Source: an uncultured Rubrivivax sp. (GTDB lineage: Bacteria; Pseudomonadota; Gammaproteobacteria; Burkholderiales; Burkholderiaceae_C). Taken from it: DNA of 39,764 nt. The notes below the pieces were generated by a model, which did not search any database, was not told the origin of the DNA, and saw nothing but the letters and a program-made list of their open reading frames with translations. The stretch is from positions 1 to 39,764 of the forward strand of contig CALBTN010000104.1 of NCBI GenBank assembly GCA_937967345.1, written 5' to 3'. This document shows positions 24,480 through 33,415 of the stretch, in pieces. The position numbers were made by a program, and so were the translations under genes. Within the stretch, counting starts at the first letter, position 1; every line of letters starts with the position of its first letter.

Positions 24480-25661
24480 ATGGACTTCGAGTTTTCGCCC
24501 CGCGAACAAGACTTCTTGCGCGAGGTCGACCAGTTCCTGAAGGAGCACCACGACCCCAAGGTCATGGACGTCACCCGCGAGAACATGGCGCAGGTGTGCG
24601 ACACGCCCGAGCGCCGTGCCTTCATGAAAAAGCTCGCCGCACGCGGCTGGCTGGGCATCACCTGGCCCAAGGCGGTGGGCGGGCAGGATGGCGAAGGCTT
24701 CTACGAGTTCTTGCTCAACGAGAAGCTGTCGTCGGTGGGCGCGCCGCAGATCGGCAAGGGCGTGGGCATCATCGGCAAGACGCTGATCCGCGTCGGCAAC
24801 GCCAAGCTCAAGGCCGAGTTCCTGCCGAAGATCCTCGACGCGTCGGTGGAGTTTGCGGTCGGCTATTCGGAGCCCAGCGCCGGTTCGGACTCGGCGGCGA
24901 TGAAGCTCAAGGCCGAGCGCCGCGGCGACAGCTGGGTGCTGAATGGCCAAAAGGTGTTCACCACCTCGGCGCACTTCGCCGACTGGTACTGGGTGGGCGC
25001 ACGCACCGACCCGCAAGCACCCAAGCACCACGGCATCTCGCTGTTCCTGGTGCGCATGGACGACCCGGGGCTGACGATCCAGCCGATGTACACCATGGGC
25101 AACGAGCGCACCAACGCGGTGTTCTTCGACAACGTGGTGGTGCACGACGACTACCGCGTCGGCGAGCTGAACAAGGGCTTCCAGTACATCGCCGAGGCGC
25201 TGGACATCGAGCGCTTCTCGATGTTCACCTTCGCGCCGATCCGCGGCCGCATGGAGCTGCTGTGCGACTACGTGCGCAGCGCCAAGCGCGACGGCAAGCC
25301 GCTGCGCGACGACCCGGTGATCCGCCAGCGCATCGCGCAGCTGGCCACCGAATGCGAGGTCGCGCGGCTGCTGGGCATCAAGTTCGTCGACGCCGCGCTC
25401 AACAGCAGCAAGACGCCCACCGTCGAGGCGTCCGAATACAAGCTGTACGCCACCGAGCTGTCGCGCCGCATCGCCGACGCCACGATGGACATCGTCGGCC
25501 CCGGTGCGCAGCTGGCGCTGGGCACCGAGGACGCACCGCTGCGCGGGCGCGCCGAGAGCTGCTACACCTACACCGTGATCGACACCATCGGCGGCGGCTC
25601 GTCGGAGGTGCAGCGCAACATCATCGCCAAGCGCAAGCTCGATCTGCCGAAGAACTTCTGA
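24480..25661 (+). CDS. Acyl-CoA dehydrogenase (putative catalytic alpha subunit)
   Basis: 393 aa; GAGGA precedes the ATG. It oxidises an acyl-CoA at the alpha-beta bond and passes electrons to ETF. Present are GYSEPSAGSD (128-137, FAD/substrate contact) and TIGGGSSEVQRNIIA near the C-terminus. The Glu of the usual YEGTSE motif is Gly here, but LDIERF (241-246) provides Glu244, the alternative base position used by isovaleryl-CoA-type and steroid side-chain dehydrogenases (FadE26 type). This comparison is by eye. It leads the large plus-strand operon. A second, base-less dehydrogenase four genes later could be its partner in a heterotetramer. Confidence 0.93.
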   Translation: MDFEFSPREQDFLREVDQFLKEHHDPKVMDVTRENMAQVCDTPERRAFMKKLAARGWLGITWPKAVGGQDGEGFYEFLLNEKLSSVGAPQIGKGVGIIGKTLIRVGNAKLKAEFLPKILDASVEFAVGYSEPSAGSDSAAMKLKAERRGDSWVLNGQKVFTTSAHFADWYWVGARTDPQAPKHHGISLFLVRMDDPGLTIQPMYTMGNERTNAVFFDNVVVHDDYRVGELNKGFQYIAEALDIERFSMFTFAPIRGRMELLCDYVRSAKRDGKPLRDDPVIRQRIAQLATECEVARLLGIKFVDAALNSSKTPTVEASEYKLYATELSRRIADATMDIVGPGAQLALGTEDAPLRGRAESCYTYTVIDTIGGGSSEVQRNIIAKRKLDLPKNF

Positions 25662-25680
25662 TCGGCGACCAGGCAGCGGC

Positions 25681-26841
25681 ATGTCATCGCTACAAGACCT
25701 CGTCGTGCTCGACCTGGCCAGCGTCGGCCCGGCGGCGCGCGCGTCGCGCATCCTGGCCGACTTCGGGCTGCAGGTGATCAAGGTCGCGCCGGTTCAGGCG
25801 CACAAGGCCAAGCAGACCGACCCGGTGTTCCACGCCTACGGTGCCGGGCGCGGCACGCAGCGGCTGCAGGTGGACCTGAAGTCCGATCACGGCCGCGCGC
25901 TGCTGCAGCGCGTGGCGGCAAAGGCCGACGTGCTGATCGAGAGCTACCGCCCCGGTGTGGCCGCGCGGCTGGGCATGGGCTGGGACGAACTGCACGCGAT
26001 CAACCCGCGGCTGGTGGTCTGCTCGACCAGCGGCTACGGGCAGGACGGCCCCTACGCGCAGTGGGTCGGCCACGACATCAACTACCAGGCGCTCAGCGGC
26101 TACCTGGACTGCAGTGCGCGCGACGCCGACGGCAACCCCGCCCTGCCCGGCGCGACCATCGCCGACGGCGCGGGCGGCGGCATGCATGCGGCGATGTCGA
26201 TCCTGGCCGCGCTGCTCGAGCGCGGCAGCACCGGCCAAGGCAAATACCTCGACGTCGCGGTGGCCGACGGCATGCTCAACCTGATGTCGCTGTACCTGGA
26301 CCAGTACCTGGCCACCGGCGAACAGACACGTCCTGGCTCGGGCGTGCTCACCGGCAAATACGCGTGGTATGGCATCTACGCCACGCGCGACGGCAAGCAC
26401 CTGAGCGTGGGCGCGATCGAGCCGCACTTCTTCCGCAAGCTGTGCCAGCTGCTGGGGTTGGAGCAGTTCGCGCAAGCGCAGTACGACGCCGGCGCGCAGG
26501 ACGCGATGCGCGCCGCGTTCAAGGCCGCATTCGCCAGCGACGACCGCGACGCCTGGGTCGAGCGCCTGGCCGCACACGACACCTGCGTCGCGCCGGTGCT
26601 GTCGGTGGCCGAGGTCTGCGCCGACGCGCACCTGCGCCAGCGCGGCAGCTTCGTCGAAGCGATCCACCCCGAGCGCGGCCGCTTCGAGCAACTGGCGCCG
26701 CTGCTGGCGGGCTGCGATCGAGCCGGCCCGGCGCACCAGGTCGCGCCACCTGGCCACACCGACAGCGACGCCATCCTGAAACGCGTCGGCGTCAGTGACG
26801 ACGAGATCGCCGCCGCGCGGCGCGAAGGCTGCATCGAATGA
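25681..26841 (+). CDS. Alpha-methylacyl-CoA racemase-like protein (CaiB/BaiF superfamily)
   Basis: 386 aa. It belongs to the CoA-transferase superfamily but carries the racemase residues: GHDINYQALSG with His131 and ATIADGAGGGMHA with Asp162, equivalent to the proton-shuttling pair of Mycobacterium MCR. AWYGIYATRDGKHLSVGAIE, ending at Glu247, matches the racemase motif at the end of the small domain. The likely reaction is interconversion of (2R)- and (2S)-methylacyl-CoA, needed before dehydrogenases that accept only the S form. That implies a methyl-branched substrate or side chain. It starts 19 bases after the dehydrogenase and overlaps the next gene by 4 bases (ATGA). Confidence 0.82.
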   Translation: MSSLQDLVVLDLASVGPAARASRILADFGLQVIKVAPVQAHKAKQTDPVFHAYGAGRGTQRLQVDLKSDHGRALLQRVAAKADVLIESYRPGVAARLGMGWDELHAINPRLVVCSTSGYGQDGPYAQWVGHDINYQALSGYLDCSARDADGNPALPGATIADGAGGGMHAAMSILAALLERGSTGQGKYLDVAVADGMLNLMSLYLDQYLATGEQTRPGSGVLTGKYAWYGIYATRDGKHLSVGAIEPHFFRKLCQLLGLEQFAQAQYDAGAQDAMRAAFKAAFASDDRDAWVERLAAHDTCVAPVLSVAEVCADAHLRQRGSFVEAIHPERGRFEQLAPLLAGCDRAGPAHQVAPPGHTDSDAILKRVGVSDDEIAAARREGCIE

Positions 26842-27365
26842 GCACCGCGCTGCTGCCCGAACTGCCCGAGGCGGTGCGCGCCCTGATCGGCGTGCCGATG
26901 TACGAGGAGCGCAGCGAGTTCGCGATCGAGCTCGGCTACGTCTTCAACACCTGCGCCGCGGTGCAAAACGGCAACCCGCTGTACTGGCAGCCCGAGGTCG
27001 CTGCCGCGCTGACCGGCGGGCCGATCACGCCGCCGACGATGATGTCGGTGTGGTTTCGCCCGCACCACTGGACGCCCGGCGCCAGCGGCGAGCGCAAGGC
27101 GATGCAATTGCACTTCGACCTGAAGGAGCAGCTCGGCCTGCCCGAGGCGGTGGTGGTCAAGCACGAGTCGGTGTTCGGCGAGCCGGTGCGCCCCGGCGAT
27201 GTGCTGAGCACCCGCCAGATCGTGCAGTCGATCGGCGAGCCCAAGCAGACCAAGGTCGGCATCGGGCGCTTCTGGACCATCGACGTGCGCGCCAGCAACC
27301 AGCACGGCGACTGGGTCGGCACCGAGAGCTACAGCTTCCTCGGCTACAAGAGACCGCCGCAATGA
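26838..27365 (+). CDS. MaoC-like dehydratase, FAS1-type N-terminal half
   Basis: 175 aa hot-dog fold protein. FNTCAAVQNGNPLYW (residues about 36-50) is the substrate-pocket segment of FAS1-like dehydratase domains, and GGPITPPTMMSVWF follows. It lacks the DxxPxHxD hydratase-2 motif of the next protein, so by itself it should be inactive and act as the structural/substrate half of a heterodimer, as ChsH2/ChsH1 or HadA/HadB pairs do. It overlaps the racemase by 4 bases and the next MaoC gene by 4 bases, fitting strict co-production. Confidence 0.87.
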   Translation: MSTALLPELPEAVRALIGVPMYEERSEFAIELGYVFNTCAAVQNGNPLYWQPEVAAALTGGPITPPTMMSVWFRPHHWTPGASGERKAMQLHFDLKEQLGLPEAVVVKHESVFGEPVRPGDVLSTRQIVQSIGEPKQTKVGIGRFWTIDVRASNQHGDWVGTESYSFLGYKRPPQ

Positions 27366-27853
27366 CCGCGCCGACAACCCCGCCACGGCTGCTGGCCGGC
27401 GACATCGAAGCCGGCATGCAACTGCCAACGCTGGTGCATGCCGTCAGCGCCACCACCGTGGTGCTGGGCGCGTTGGCCAGCCGCGACTGGCGGCCGATGC
27501 ACCACGACAAGGACTTCGCGGTGCAGCGCAACGGCATGAAGGACATCTTCATCAACACGCCGAACAACGCCGCCTGGTTCGAGCGCTACATCACCGACTG
27601 GACCGGGCCGCACGGCCGCCTGGGCCGGCTGACGTTCCAGATGAAAACGCCGGTGTTCCCCGGCGACGAGATGCGCTTTTCGGGCGTGGTCACTGCGGTG
27701 TCGCGCGACGACAGCGGCTGCCACTGGGTCGAGATCGAGCTGGGCATCTACGTCGGCGACCAGCTCAAGACCCCGGGCACGGCGCGGGTCGCGATCCCGG
27801 CCGACGCCCACGACAACCCCTGGCAGCGGCGCGGCGAGCGCTGGAAACCCTGA
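27362..27853 (+). CDS. MaoC-like enoyl-CoA hydratase, catalytic half
   Basis: 163 aa. The hydratase-2 motif is seen as SRDWRPMHHDKDFA (residues 40-53), giving the catalytic pair Asp42 and His47. The family adds water to a 2-enoyl-CoA. FINTPNNAAWFERY and VFPGDEMRFSGVV complete the hot-dog fold. With the preceding protein it should form the active heterodimer, which hydrates the product of the acyl-CoA dehydrogenase. Overlap with the previous gene is 4 bases; 69 bases separate it from the next dehydrogenase. Confidence 0.9.
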   Translation: MTAPTTPPRLLAGDIEAGMQLPTLVHAVSATTVVLGALASRDWRPMHHDKDFAVQRNGMKDIFINTPNNAAWFERYITDWTGPHGRLGRLTFQMKTPVFPGDEMRFSGVVTAVSRDDSGCHWVEIELGIYVGDQLKTPGTARVAIPADAHDNPWQRRGERWKP

Positions 27854-27922
27854 TCGCGCCCAGCGCCGCCATCCCGCCATTCGACTGCCTTTCGATTCAC
27901 CCATTCGAGCCAAAGAACCGCC

Positions 27923-29077
27923 ATGGACCTGAAGTTCACCGACGAGCAGAACATGCTGCGCGACATGACCCGCAACCTGTGCACCGACCACAGCAGCGTG
28001 GCGCTGGTGCGGCAGATGGAGAACGACACGGTCGGCCTGCCCGCCGGGTTGTGGCAGCAGATGAGCCAGACCGGCCTGACCGGCATCCGCGTGCCCGAGC
28101 AATACGGCGGCATGGGCATGGGCCTGCTCGATGCGGCGGTGGTGTTCGAGCAGCTCGGCCGCCACCTGGCGCCGGGGCCGCTGTTCGCCAGCTCGATCAT
28201 GAGTGCCGGCGCGCTGGTGCACGGCGGCGCCGCGTTTGCCGAGCTGCTGGGCTCGATCGCCAGCGGCCAGACCATCGTCGTGCCGGCCTGGCTCGAACCC
28301 GATGGCGGCTTCGGGCCGCAAGGCGTGCAGCTGGCGGCGCAGCGCAGCGGCGACGGCTATGTGCTCAGCGGCGTCAAGCGCCACGTGTTCGACGCCAAGG
28401 CGGCGCACAAGCTGCTGGTGCTGGCGCGCACCGGAGCGGCCGACGACGCGCTGACGCTGCTGCTGGTGGACGCCGACGCCGCGGGCCTGGCCTACGAGCA
28501 GCAGCGCAGCATGGCATCCGACACCCAGTACCGCATCAGCTTCGACCAGGTGCGCGTGCCGCTGGCCGCGCGCGTCGGCGACGAGCACGGCGGTTGGCGC
28601 ATCTGGGACGCGGTGATGCGCGAGGGCCTGGTGCTGCTGGCCGCCTACGCCGCCGGCGGCGCCGAGCGCGCGCTCGAGATCACGGTGCAGTACTCGAAGG
28701 ACCGTGAGCAGTTCGGCAAGCCGATCGGCGCCTTCCAGGCGCTGGCGCACGACATGGCCAACGCCAGCCCGGTGGTCGAAGGCGCCAAGGTGCTGGTGTA
28801 CGAGGCCGCCTGGGCGCACGACAACGGCAAGGGGCGACCGCGGCTGGCGCCGATGGCCAAGCTGTTCGCCTGCAACGCCTTCCGCGACGTGACGCACATG
28901 GCGCAGCAGGTGCACGGCGGCATCGGCTTCACGCTGGACTACGACATCCAGCTGTACTACCGCCGCGCCAAGCAGCTGCAGCTGAACTGGTGGGATGCGC
29001 GCTACCTCGAGGGCCTGGTCGCGGCCGAGGTGCTCGACAGCGCCGGGCGCAGCATTCCCGACCCCTTCACCGTCTGA
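27923..29077 (+). CDS. Acyl-CoA dehydrogenase (putative non-catalytic beta partner)
   Basis: 384 aa. The fold is clear: GIRVPEQYGGMGMG (54-67), YSKDREQFGKPIGAFQAL, and QVHGGIGFTLDYDIQLYYRR near the C-terminus. Both usual positions for the catalytic Glu appear to lack it: the C-terminal helix has no EGTSE motif, and the alternative position aligns by eye to Gly235, although Glu234 is adjacent. The FAD-ring segment seen in the first dehydrogenase (GYSEPSAGSD) is replaced by AWLEPDGGFG. Together these suggest a structural subunit of an alpha2-beta2 dehydrogenase as in FadE26-27 or ChsE1-ChsE2. It could alternatively be a separate enzyme using Glu234. Confidence 0.88.
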   Translation: MDLKFTDEQNMLRDMTRNLCTDHSSVALVRQMENDTVGLPAGLWQQMSQTGLTGIRVPEQYGGMGMGLLDAAVVFEQLGRHLAPGPLFASSIMSAGALVHGGAAFAELLGSIASGQTIVVPAWLEPDGGFGPQGVQLAAQRSGDGYVLSGVKRHVFDAKAAHKLLVLARTGAADDALTLLLVDADAAGLAYEQQRSMASDTQYRISFDQVRVPLAARVGDEHGGWRIWDAVMREGLVLLAAYAAGGAERALEITVQYSKDREQFGKPIGAFQALAHDMANASPVVEGAKVLVYEAAWAHDNGKGRPRLAPMAKLFACNAFRDVTHMAQQVHGGIGFTLDYDIQLYYRRAKQLQLNWWDARYLEGLVAAEVLDSAGRSIPDPFTV

Positions 29078-29104
29078 CGTCGCGCGGCACCGGCACGACC
29101 CGAC

Positions 29105-29887
29105 ATGGCCAAGGCCAACCCGCGCTACGGCAACGGCGTGTTCAGGCGCCGCATCCGGCTGTGCGCCGCTGACGGCCTGGTGACGGTCGAACTCGAAGAC
29201 GGCAACCACGGCTTCAGGCTGCGGCTGCGCCACGATGGCAGCGTTGTCCGCGGCGTCGAGGCCGACACCATCCGCCACCCCTTCGGCACCTGCCCCGAGG
29301 CGGTCGTGCCGCTGCGCGAGTTCGTCGGCCACCGGCTGGCCGACGGCAGCAAGGCGCTGCGCGCGCGGCTGGACCCCGGCGCGCACTGCACGCACCTGTT
29401 CGACATGGCGATGCTGGCCACCGAGCATGCGGCGCAGGGCGCCAGCGGCCGCGTCGTCGACTACGAGATGGCGGTGCACGACGAAGCCGCCGGTATCACG
29501 CGCGCCGAGCTGCGGCGCGACGGCGCAGCGCTGCACCGCTGGGACATCCAGGCGCACCGCATCGTCGCGCCGGCCGAACACCAGGGCCAGCCGCTGATGC
29601 GCGGCTTTCACGCCTGGGCCTCGGCCGCCTTCGCCGGGCCCGAGCTCGAAGCCGCCGCCGCCTTGCAGCGCGCGTACTTCGTCGCGCAAAGCCGCCGCTT
29701 CGACTTCGAGCCGCCCGAGGCCAACCCCGGCAGCGCCGACGGCATGCCGCACGGCAGCTGCTACTCGTACAACCGCGGCGTGGTCGAGCGCGCGTTTCGC
29801 AGCGCCGGCACGGTGCGCGACTTCACCCACACCCCGGAAAAGCTGCTGCGCTTCGAGCGCGATGCCGCAAGGAACCCGCATGGCTGA
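29105..29887 (+). CDS. DUF2889 family protein
   Basis: 260 aa. The pattern VRGVEADTIRHPFGTCPEA (48-66), followed by a THLFDMAML helix, is that of DUF2889, a family of unknown function common next to CoA-dependent catabolic genes in proteobacteria and actinobacteria. No signal peptide or membrane segment is visible. A single Cys in GTCPEA and several His residues could bind a ligand, but no catalytic site is known. It starts 27 bases after the second dehydrogenase and its end overlaps the next CoA-transferase by 8 bases. Confidence 0.75.
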   Translation: MAKANPRYGNGVFRRRIRLCAADGLVTVELEDGNHGFRLRLRHDGSVVRGVEADTIRHPFGTCPEAVVPLREFVGHRLADGSKALRARLDPGAHCTHLFDMAMLATEHAAQGASGRVVDYEMAVHDEAAGITRAELRRDGAALHRWDIQAHRIVAPAEHQGQPLMRGFHAWASAAFAGPELEAAAALQRAYFVAQSRRFDFEPPEANPGSADGMPHGSCYSYNRGVVERAFRSAGTVRDFTHTPEKLLRFERDAARNPHG

Positions 29888-31112
29888 CACACGCGCGACT
29901 TCACCCGCCGGCGCGCTCGCCGGGCTGCGCGTGATCGACTTCGGCCAGATGGTGTCGGCGCCGCACTGCGCGCGGCTGTTCGCCGACTTCGGCGCCGAAG
30001 TGATCAAGGTCGAGCCCCTCACGGGCGACGCCGCGCGACACAGCGGCCCGTACCCCGGCGACCTGGCCGACGCCGAAAAGAGCGGCTTGTTCTTCTTCCA
30101 CAACACCGACAAGCTCGGCGTCACCTGTGACGTCAGCCAGGCCGAAGGCCGCGCGCTGCTGCTCGAGCTGGTCAAGCGCGCCGACGCGCTGATCGAGAAC
30201 AACCTGCCGGCGCAGATGCGCCAGTGGGGCCTGAGCCACGACGAGCTCGCCGCGGTCAACCCCGATCTGGTGACGATCTCGATCACCCCCTTCGGCCAGA
30301 CCGGCCCCTACAGCGAGTGGCTGGGCAGCGACCTCAACGCCTACCACTTGAGCGGCGCCAGCGCGCGCTACTGCGGCCGCCCGGGCGAGGCGCCGCTGGA
30401 GCACGGCACCTTCTCGGCCGACTACTTCGGCTCGGTCAGCGCCGCCGCCTGGGGGCTGGCCGCGATCTACGGCCGCGCGCTGGTCGGCGGCGGCCAGCAC
30501 ATCGACGTGTCGTGCGCCGAGGCCATCGCCGCGGCCTTCGTCGGCGGCCAGAACATCGGCCTGCTGGCGCAGGACAAACGCTTCGATTCGCGCACCGGCG
30601 TGGGCATGCCGCTGGGCGCGCCGGCCACCATCCTGCCGTGCCGCGACGGGCACGTGTGGATGCTGGCGCTCGAGCCGGGGCAGTGGAAGGGGCTGTGCAA
30701 GGTGATGGGCGACCCCGAGTGGGCCACGCTGGACATCTTCGACGACATGTACTCGCGCGCGCAAAACGCCGACGTGATCTACGAGTTCATCCGCGAGTGG
30801 ACGCTCGAGCACGACAAGATGGAGATCATGGCCAAGTGCCAGGCCGCCGGCTGCCCGGTAAGCGCGGTGTTCACCATCGAAGAAGCGGTGCGCCACCCGC
30901 ACCTGCACGCGCGCAACTACTTCGTCGACGTCGAGCACCCGGCGCTGGGCACGCTGCAGTGCCTGGGCGCACCGTTTCGCCTGCCCGCCAGCCCGGGCGG
31001 GGCCAGGCGGGGTGCGCCGCTGCTGGGCCAGCACAACGACGCGGTGTGGGGCGGCCTGCTCGGCAAGCCGGCGGCCGAACTGCAACGGCTGCGCGCGCAG
31101 CGCGTGATCTGA
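29880..31112 (+). CDS. CaiB/BaiF family CoA-transferase
   Basis: 410 aa from the ATG at 29880, chosen over an upstream in-frame ATG because of AAGGA 6 bases before it. It has LAGLRVIDFGQMVSAPHCAR (13-32), FGAEVIKVEPLTGD (37-50) and TPFGQTGPYSEWLGSDLNAY. Asp181 in GTFSADYFGS is the expected acyl-carrying aspartate. It probably moves CoA between a product and a fresh acid substrate, saving ATP. It lies in the middle of the catabolic operon, 19 bases before another CoA-transferase of different sequence, so the two could form a heteromeric enzyme. Confidence 0.92.
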   Translation: MADTRATSPAGALAGLRVIDFGQMVSAPHCARLFADFGAEVIKVEPLTGDAARHSGPYPGDLADAEKSGLFFFHNTDKLGVTCDVSQAEGRALLLELVKRADALIENNLPAQMRQWGLSHDELAAVNPDLVTISITPFGQTGPYSEWLGSDLNAYHLSGASARYCGRPGEAPLEHGTFSADYFGSVSAAAWGLAAIYGRALVGGGQHIDVSCAEAIAAAFVGGQNIGLLAQDKRFDSRTGVGMPLGAPATILPCRDGHVWMLALEPGQWKGLCKVMGDPEWATLDIFDDMYSRAQNADVIYEFIREWTLEHDKMEIMAKCQAAGCPVSAVFTIEEAVRHPHLHARNYFVDVEHPALGTLQCLGAPFRLPASPGGARRGAPLLGQHNDAVWGGLLGKPAAELQRLRAQRVI

Positions 31113-31131
31113 AAGCGACGCGAGTATCGCC

Positions 31132-32352
31132 ATGGCCACACCGCTTCCGCTGCAAGGCATCCGCGTCATCAACTTCGGCTGGGTCTGGGCTGGCCCGGTG
31201 GTTGGCCAGACGCTGGGTTTCCTCGGCGCCGAGGTGCTGAAGATCGAATCGCGCGCGCGCATCGACATGACGCGCAACCTGCCGCCGTTCGCCGAAGGCA
31301 TCGTCGACCCGAACCGCAGCCTGTCCAACCACGCCTGCTGGGCCGGCAACGGCTCGGTCACGCTCGACCTGAAGCAGCCCGAGGGCCGCGCGCTGGCGCT
31401 GCGGCTGATCGCCGAATCCGACGTGGTGATCGAGAACTTCGGCCCTGGCGTGATCGAGCGGCTGGGCTTCGGCTACGAGGCGCTGCGCGCGGTCAAGCCC
31501 GACATCATCCTGTTCTCGATGCCGGCGGCCGGGCTGTCGGGGCCGCTCGAACACGTGCGCACCTATGGCCTGAGCTTGACCTCGCTCACGGGGCTGGACA
31601 GCCTGGTCGGCTACAAGGGCGAGAGCCCGCTGCCCGTGGAAAACGCCTTCTCCGACCCCTTCGCCGGCATCTTCGGCGCCTTCGCCATCCTGGCCGCGCT
31701 GAACCACCGCCGCAACACCGGCGAAGGCCAGCACATCGAGTTCTCGCAGCAAGAAGCGGTGATGCAGATGGTCGGCCCGGCCTACATGGACTACCTGTTC
31801 AACGCGCGCTCGGGCGCACCCAAGGGCAACGAGCACCCGACCGCGGCCGCCGCGCCGCACGGCGTGTTCCCGTGCAGCGGCGACGACCGCTGGATCAGCA
31901 TCGCGGTGGACAGCGACGCGATGTGGCAAGCGCTGGTGGCGGCGATGGGCGCACCCGCATGGGCCAGCGATGCGGCGCTGGCCACGCAGGCCGGGCGCAT
32001 CGCCGCGGTCGACCGCGTGCACGCCCAGCTCAGCGAATGGACGCGCGGCTTCGACGACCGCGAGCTGGCCGCCACGCTGCAGCGCGCCGGCGTGGCCGCA
32101 GCACCGGTGCTGAACATCGGCGACCTGCTCGACGACCCGCACTACAAGGCGCGCGACACCTTCATCGAAGTCCAGCACCCGCTGGGCTTCAAGGAAACCA
32201 TCTACGGCAGCTACGTGAAGATGAGCCGCTGCGAAGCCGCGGTGCGCCCCGGCCCGGCGCTGGGCGCCGCCAACGAGCGCGCGCTGCGCGGCATCCTGAA
32301 GCTGTCCGACGACGAGATCCGCCGCCTCGAACAAAGCCGGATCGTGTACTGA
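31132..32352 (+). CDS. CaiB/BaiF family CoA-transferase
   Basis: 406 aa. It shows LQGIRVINFGWVWAGPVVGQ (7-26), LGAEVLKIESRARIDM (31-46), ESDVVIENFGPGVIERLG and the catalytic Asp175 in NAFSDPFAGIFGA. The FGWVWAGP start is typical of a CoA-transferase subgroup found in benzylsuccinate-like and steroid/terpenoid catabolic clusters. It follows the previous CoA-transferase by 19 bases. The tandem arrangement allows a two-subunit enzyme like BbsEF, or two enzymes with different acids. Confidence 0.92.
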   Translation: MATPLPLQGIRVINFGWVWAGPVVGQTLGFLGAEVLKIESRARIDMTRNLPPFAEGIVDPNRSLSNHACWAGNGSVTLDLKQPEGRALALRLIAESDVVIENFGPGVIERLGFGYEALRAVKPDIILFSMPAAGLSGPLEHVRTYGLSLTSLTGLDSLVGYKGESPLPVENAFSDPFAGIFGAFAILAALNHRRNTGEGQHIEFSQQEAVMQMVGPAYMDYLFNARSGAPKGNEHPTAAAAPHGVFPCSGDDRWISIAVDSDAMWQALVAAMGAPAWASDAALATQAGRIAAVDRVHAQLSEWTRGFDDRELAATLQRAGVAAAPVLNIGDLLDDPHYKARDTFIEVQHPLGFKETIYGSYVKMSRCEAAVRPGPALGAANERALRGILKLSDDEIRRLEQSRIVY

Positions 32353-32421
32353 CGCTTGGCCGCCGCCCTTTTCTTGAAGACCCCTGCACCCCCATCCCGA
32401 CCCACGCACCGAGGCACGACG

Positions 32422-33351
32422 ATGAAATTCGCACTCGCAACGCCCGCGCTCAACACCTACCCAGCCGGCATGGCGCCGTGGGAGCCCAAGGCCGGCGGCG
32501 CCGAAGTCCTGCGCTACGCGCGCAAGGCCGATTCGCTCAGCTGGGACTGGCTGACGCTGCCCGAGCACGTGGTCATGCCCACCGAAATGAAAGAGGTGAT
32601 GGGGCCGCGCTGGGCTGAAAGCGCGGCCGCCGCGGCCACGCTGATGGGCGCGACGCAGCGCATCCACATGCTGACCTACGTGATGCCGCTGCCCTACCGC
32701 CACCCGCTGATCCTGGCCAAGCAGATCGCGACCATGGAGTTCTTAGCCGGCGGGCGCTTCACGCTGGGCACCGCGGTCGGCCACATCGAGCGCGAGTTCG
32801 AGGCGCTGGGCGTGCCGTTTGAAAAGCGCGGCGCGATGACCGACGAGTACCTGCGCGCGCTCAAGGAAATCTGGACCTCGGACAACCCGACCTTCGAAGG
32901 CCAGTTCGTGCGCTTCAAGGACATCACGGTCGAGCCCAAGCCGGTGCAAAAACCGCATCCGCCGATCTTCATCGGCGGCAACTCCAAGGCCGCGATGAAG
33001 CGCGCGGCGATGCTCGGCGACGGCTGGATCCCGTGGCTGGTGACCGCCGAGGATCTGCCCGGCTGCATCGAGTACATGAAGAGCCTGCCGGGCTTCCAGG
33101 AAAAGCACGAGGCCGGCCGCTTCGAGATCCTGGTCACCACCACCGCCTACCAGGTGGACGACCGCTCGCACTCCGAGAAGACGCGCACCCAGATCGCCGG
33201 CGACCGCGACACCGTGTTGCGCGAGGTCGAGGCGCTGAAAAAGGCCGGCGCCACCTCGGTGCAGGTGATGCCGCCGCGGGTCGAGACCTTCGAGCAGTGC
33301 CTGGAATGGATCGAGTGGTACGACCACGAGATCATTCCGCGCTTTCGCTGA
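32422..33351 (+). CDS. LLM-class flavin/F420-dependent oxidoreductase
   Basis: 309 aa luciferase-like (beta/alpha)8 protein. It has TLGTAVGHIEREFEALGVPF (117-136 region), FEKRGAMTDEYLRALKEIWT and PHPPIFIGGNSKAAMKRAA, which is the phosphate-binding loop of the flavin or F420. Members use either FMNH2 and O2 or F420H2. The same window encodes F420 synthesis and F420 reduction, so F420 is the better guess, but the sequence alone does not settle it. GAGGC lies upstream of the ATG. It stands between CoA-transferases and an enoyl-CoA hydratase, so it probably reduces or oxidises a CoA-bound intermediate. Confidence 0.9.
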   Translation: MKFALATPALNTYPAGMAPWEPKAGGAEVLRYARKADSLSWDWLTLPEHVVMPTEMKEVMGPRWAESAAAAATLMGATQRIHMLTYVMPLPYRHPLILAKQIATMEFLAGGRFTLGTAVGHIEREFEALGVPFEKRGAMTDEYLRALKEIWTSDNPTFEGQFVRFKDITVEPKPVQKPHPPIFIGGNSKAAMKRAAMLGDGWIPWLVTAEDLPGCIEYMKSLPGFQEKHEAGRFEILVTTTAYQVDDRSHSEKTRTQIAGDRDTVLREVEALKKAGATSVQVMPPRVETFEQCLEWIEWYDHEIIPRFR

Positions 33352-33415
33352 CGACTCGCCAAAGAACCGCGGCAATCACCGCCATCGACGACTTCAAGCC
33401 CACGGCCCACACACC

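Noticed and set aside
27344..30286. 980-aa minus-strand open frame across MaoC, dehydrogenase and DUF2889 genes
   Set aside because: Antisense to four well-supported genes, with no recognisable domain; long frames are expected by chance in DNA this GC-rich.
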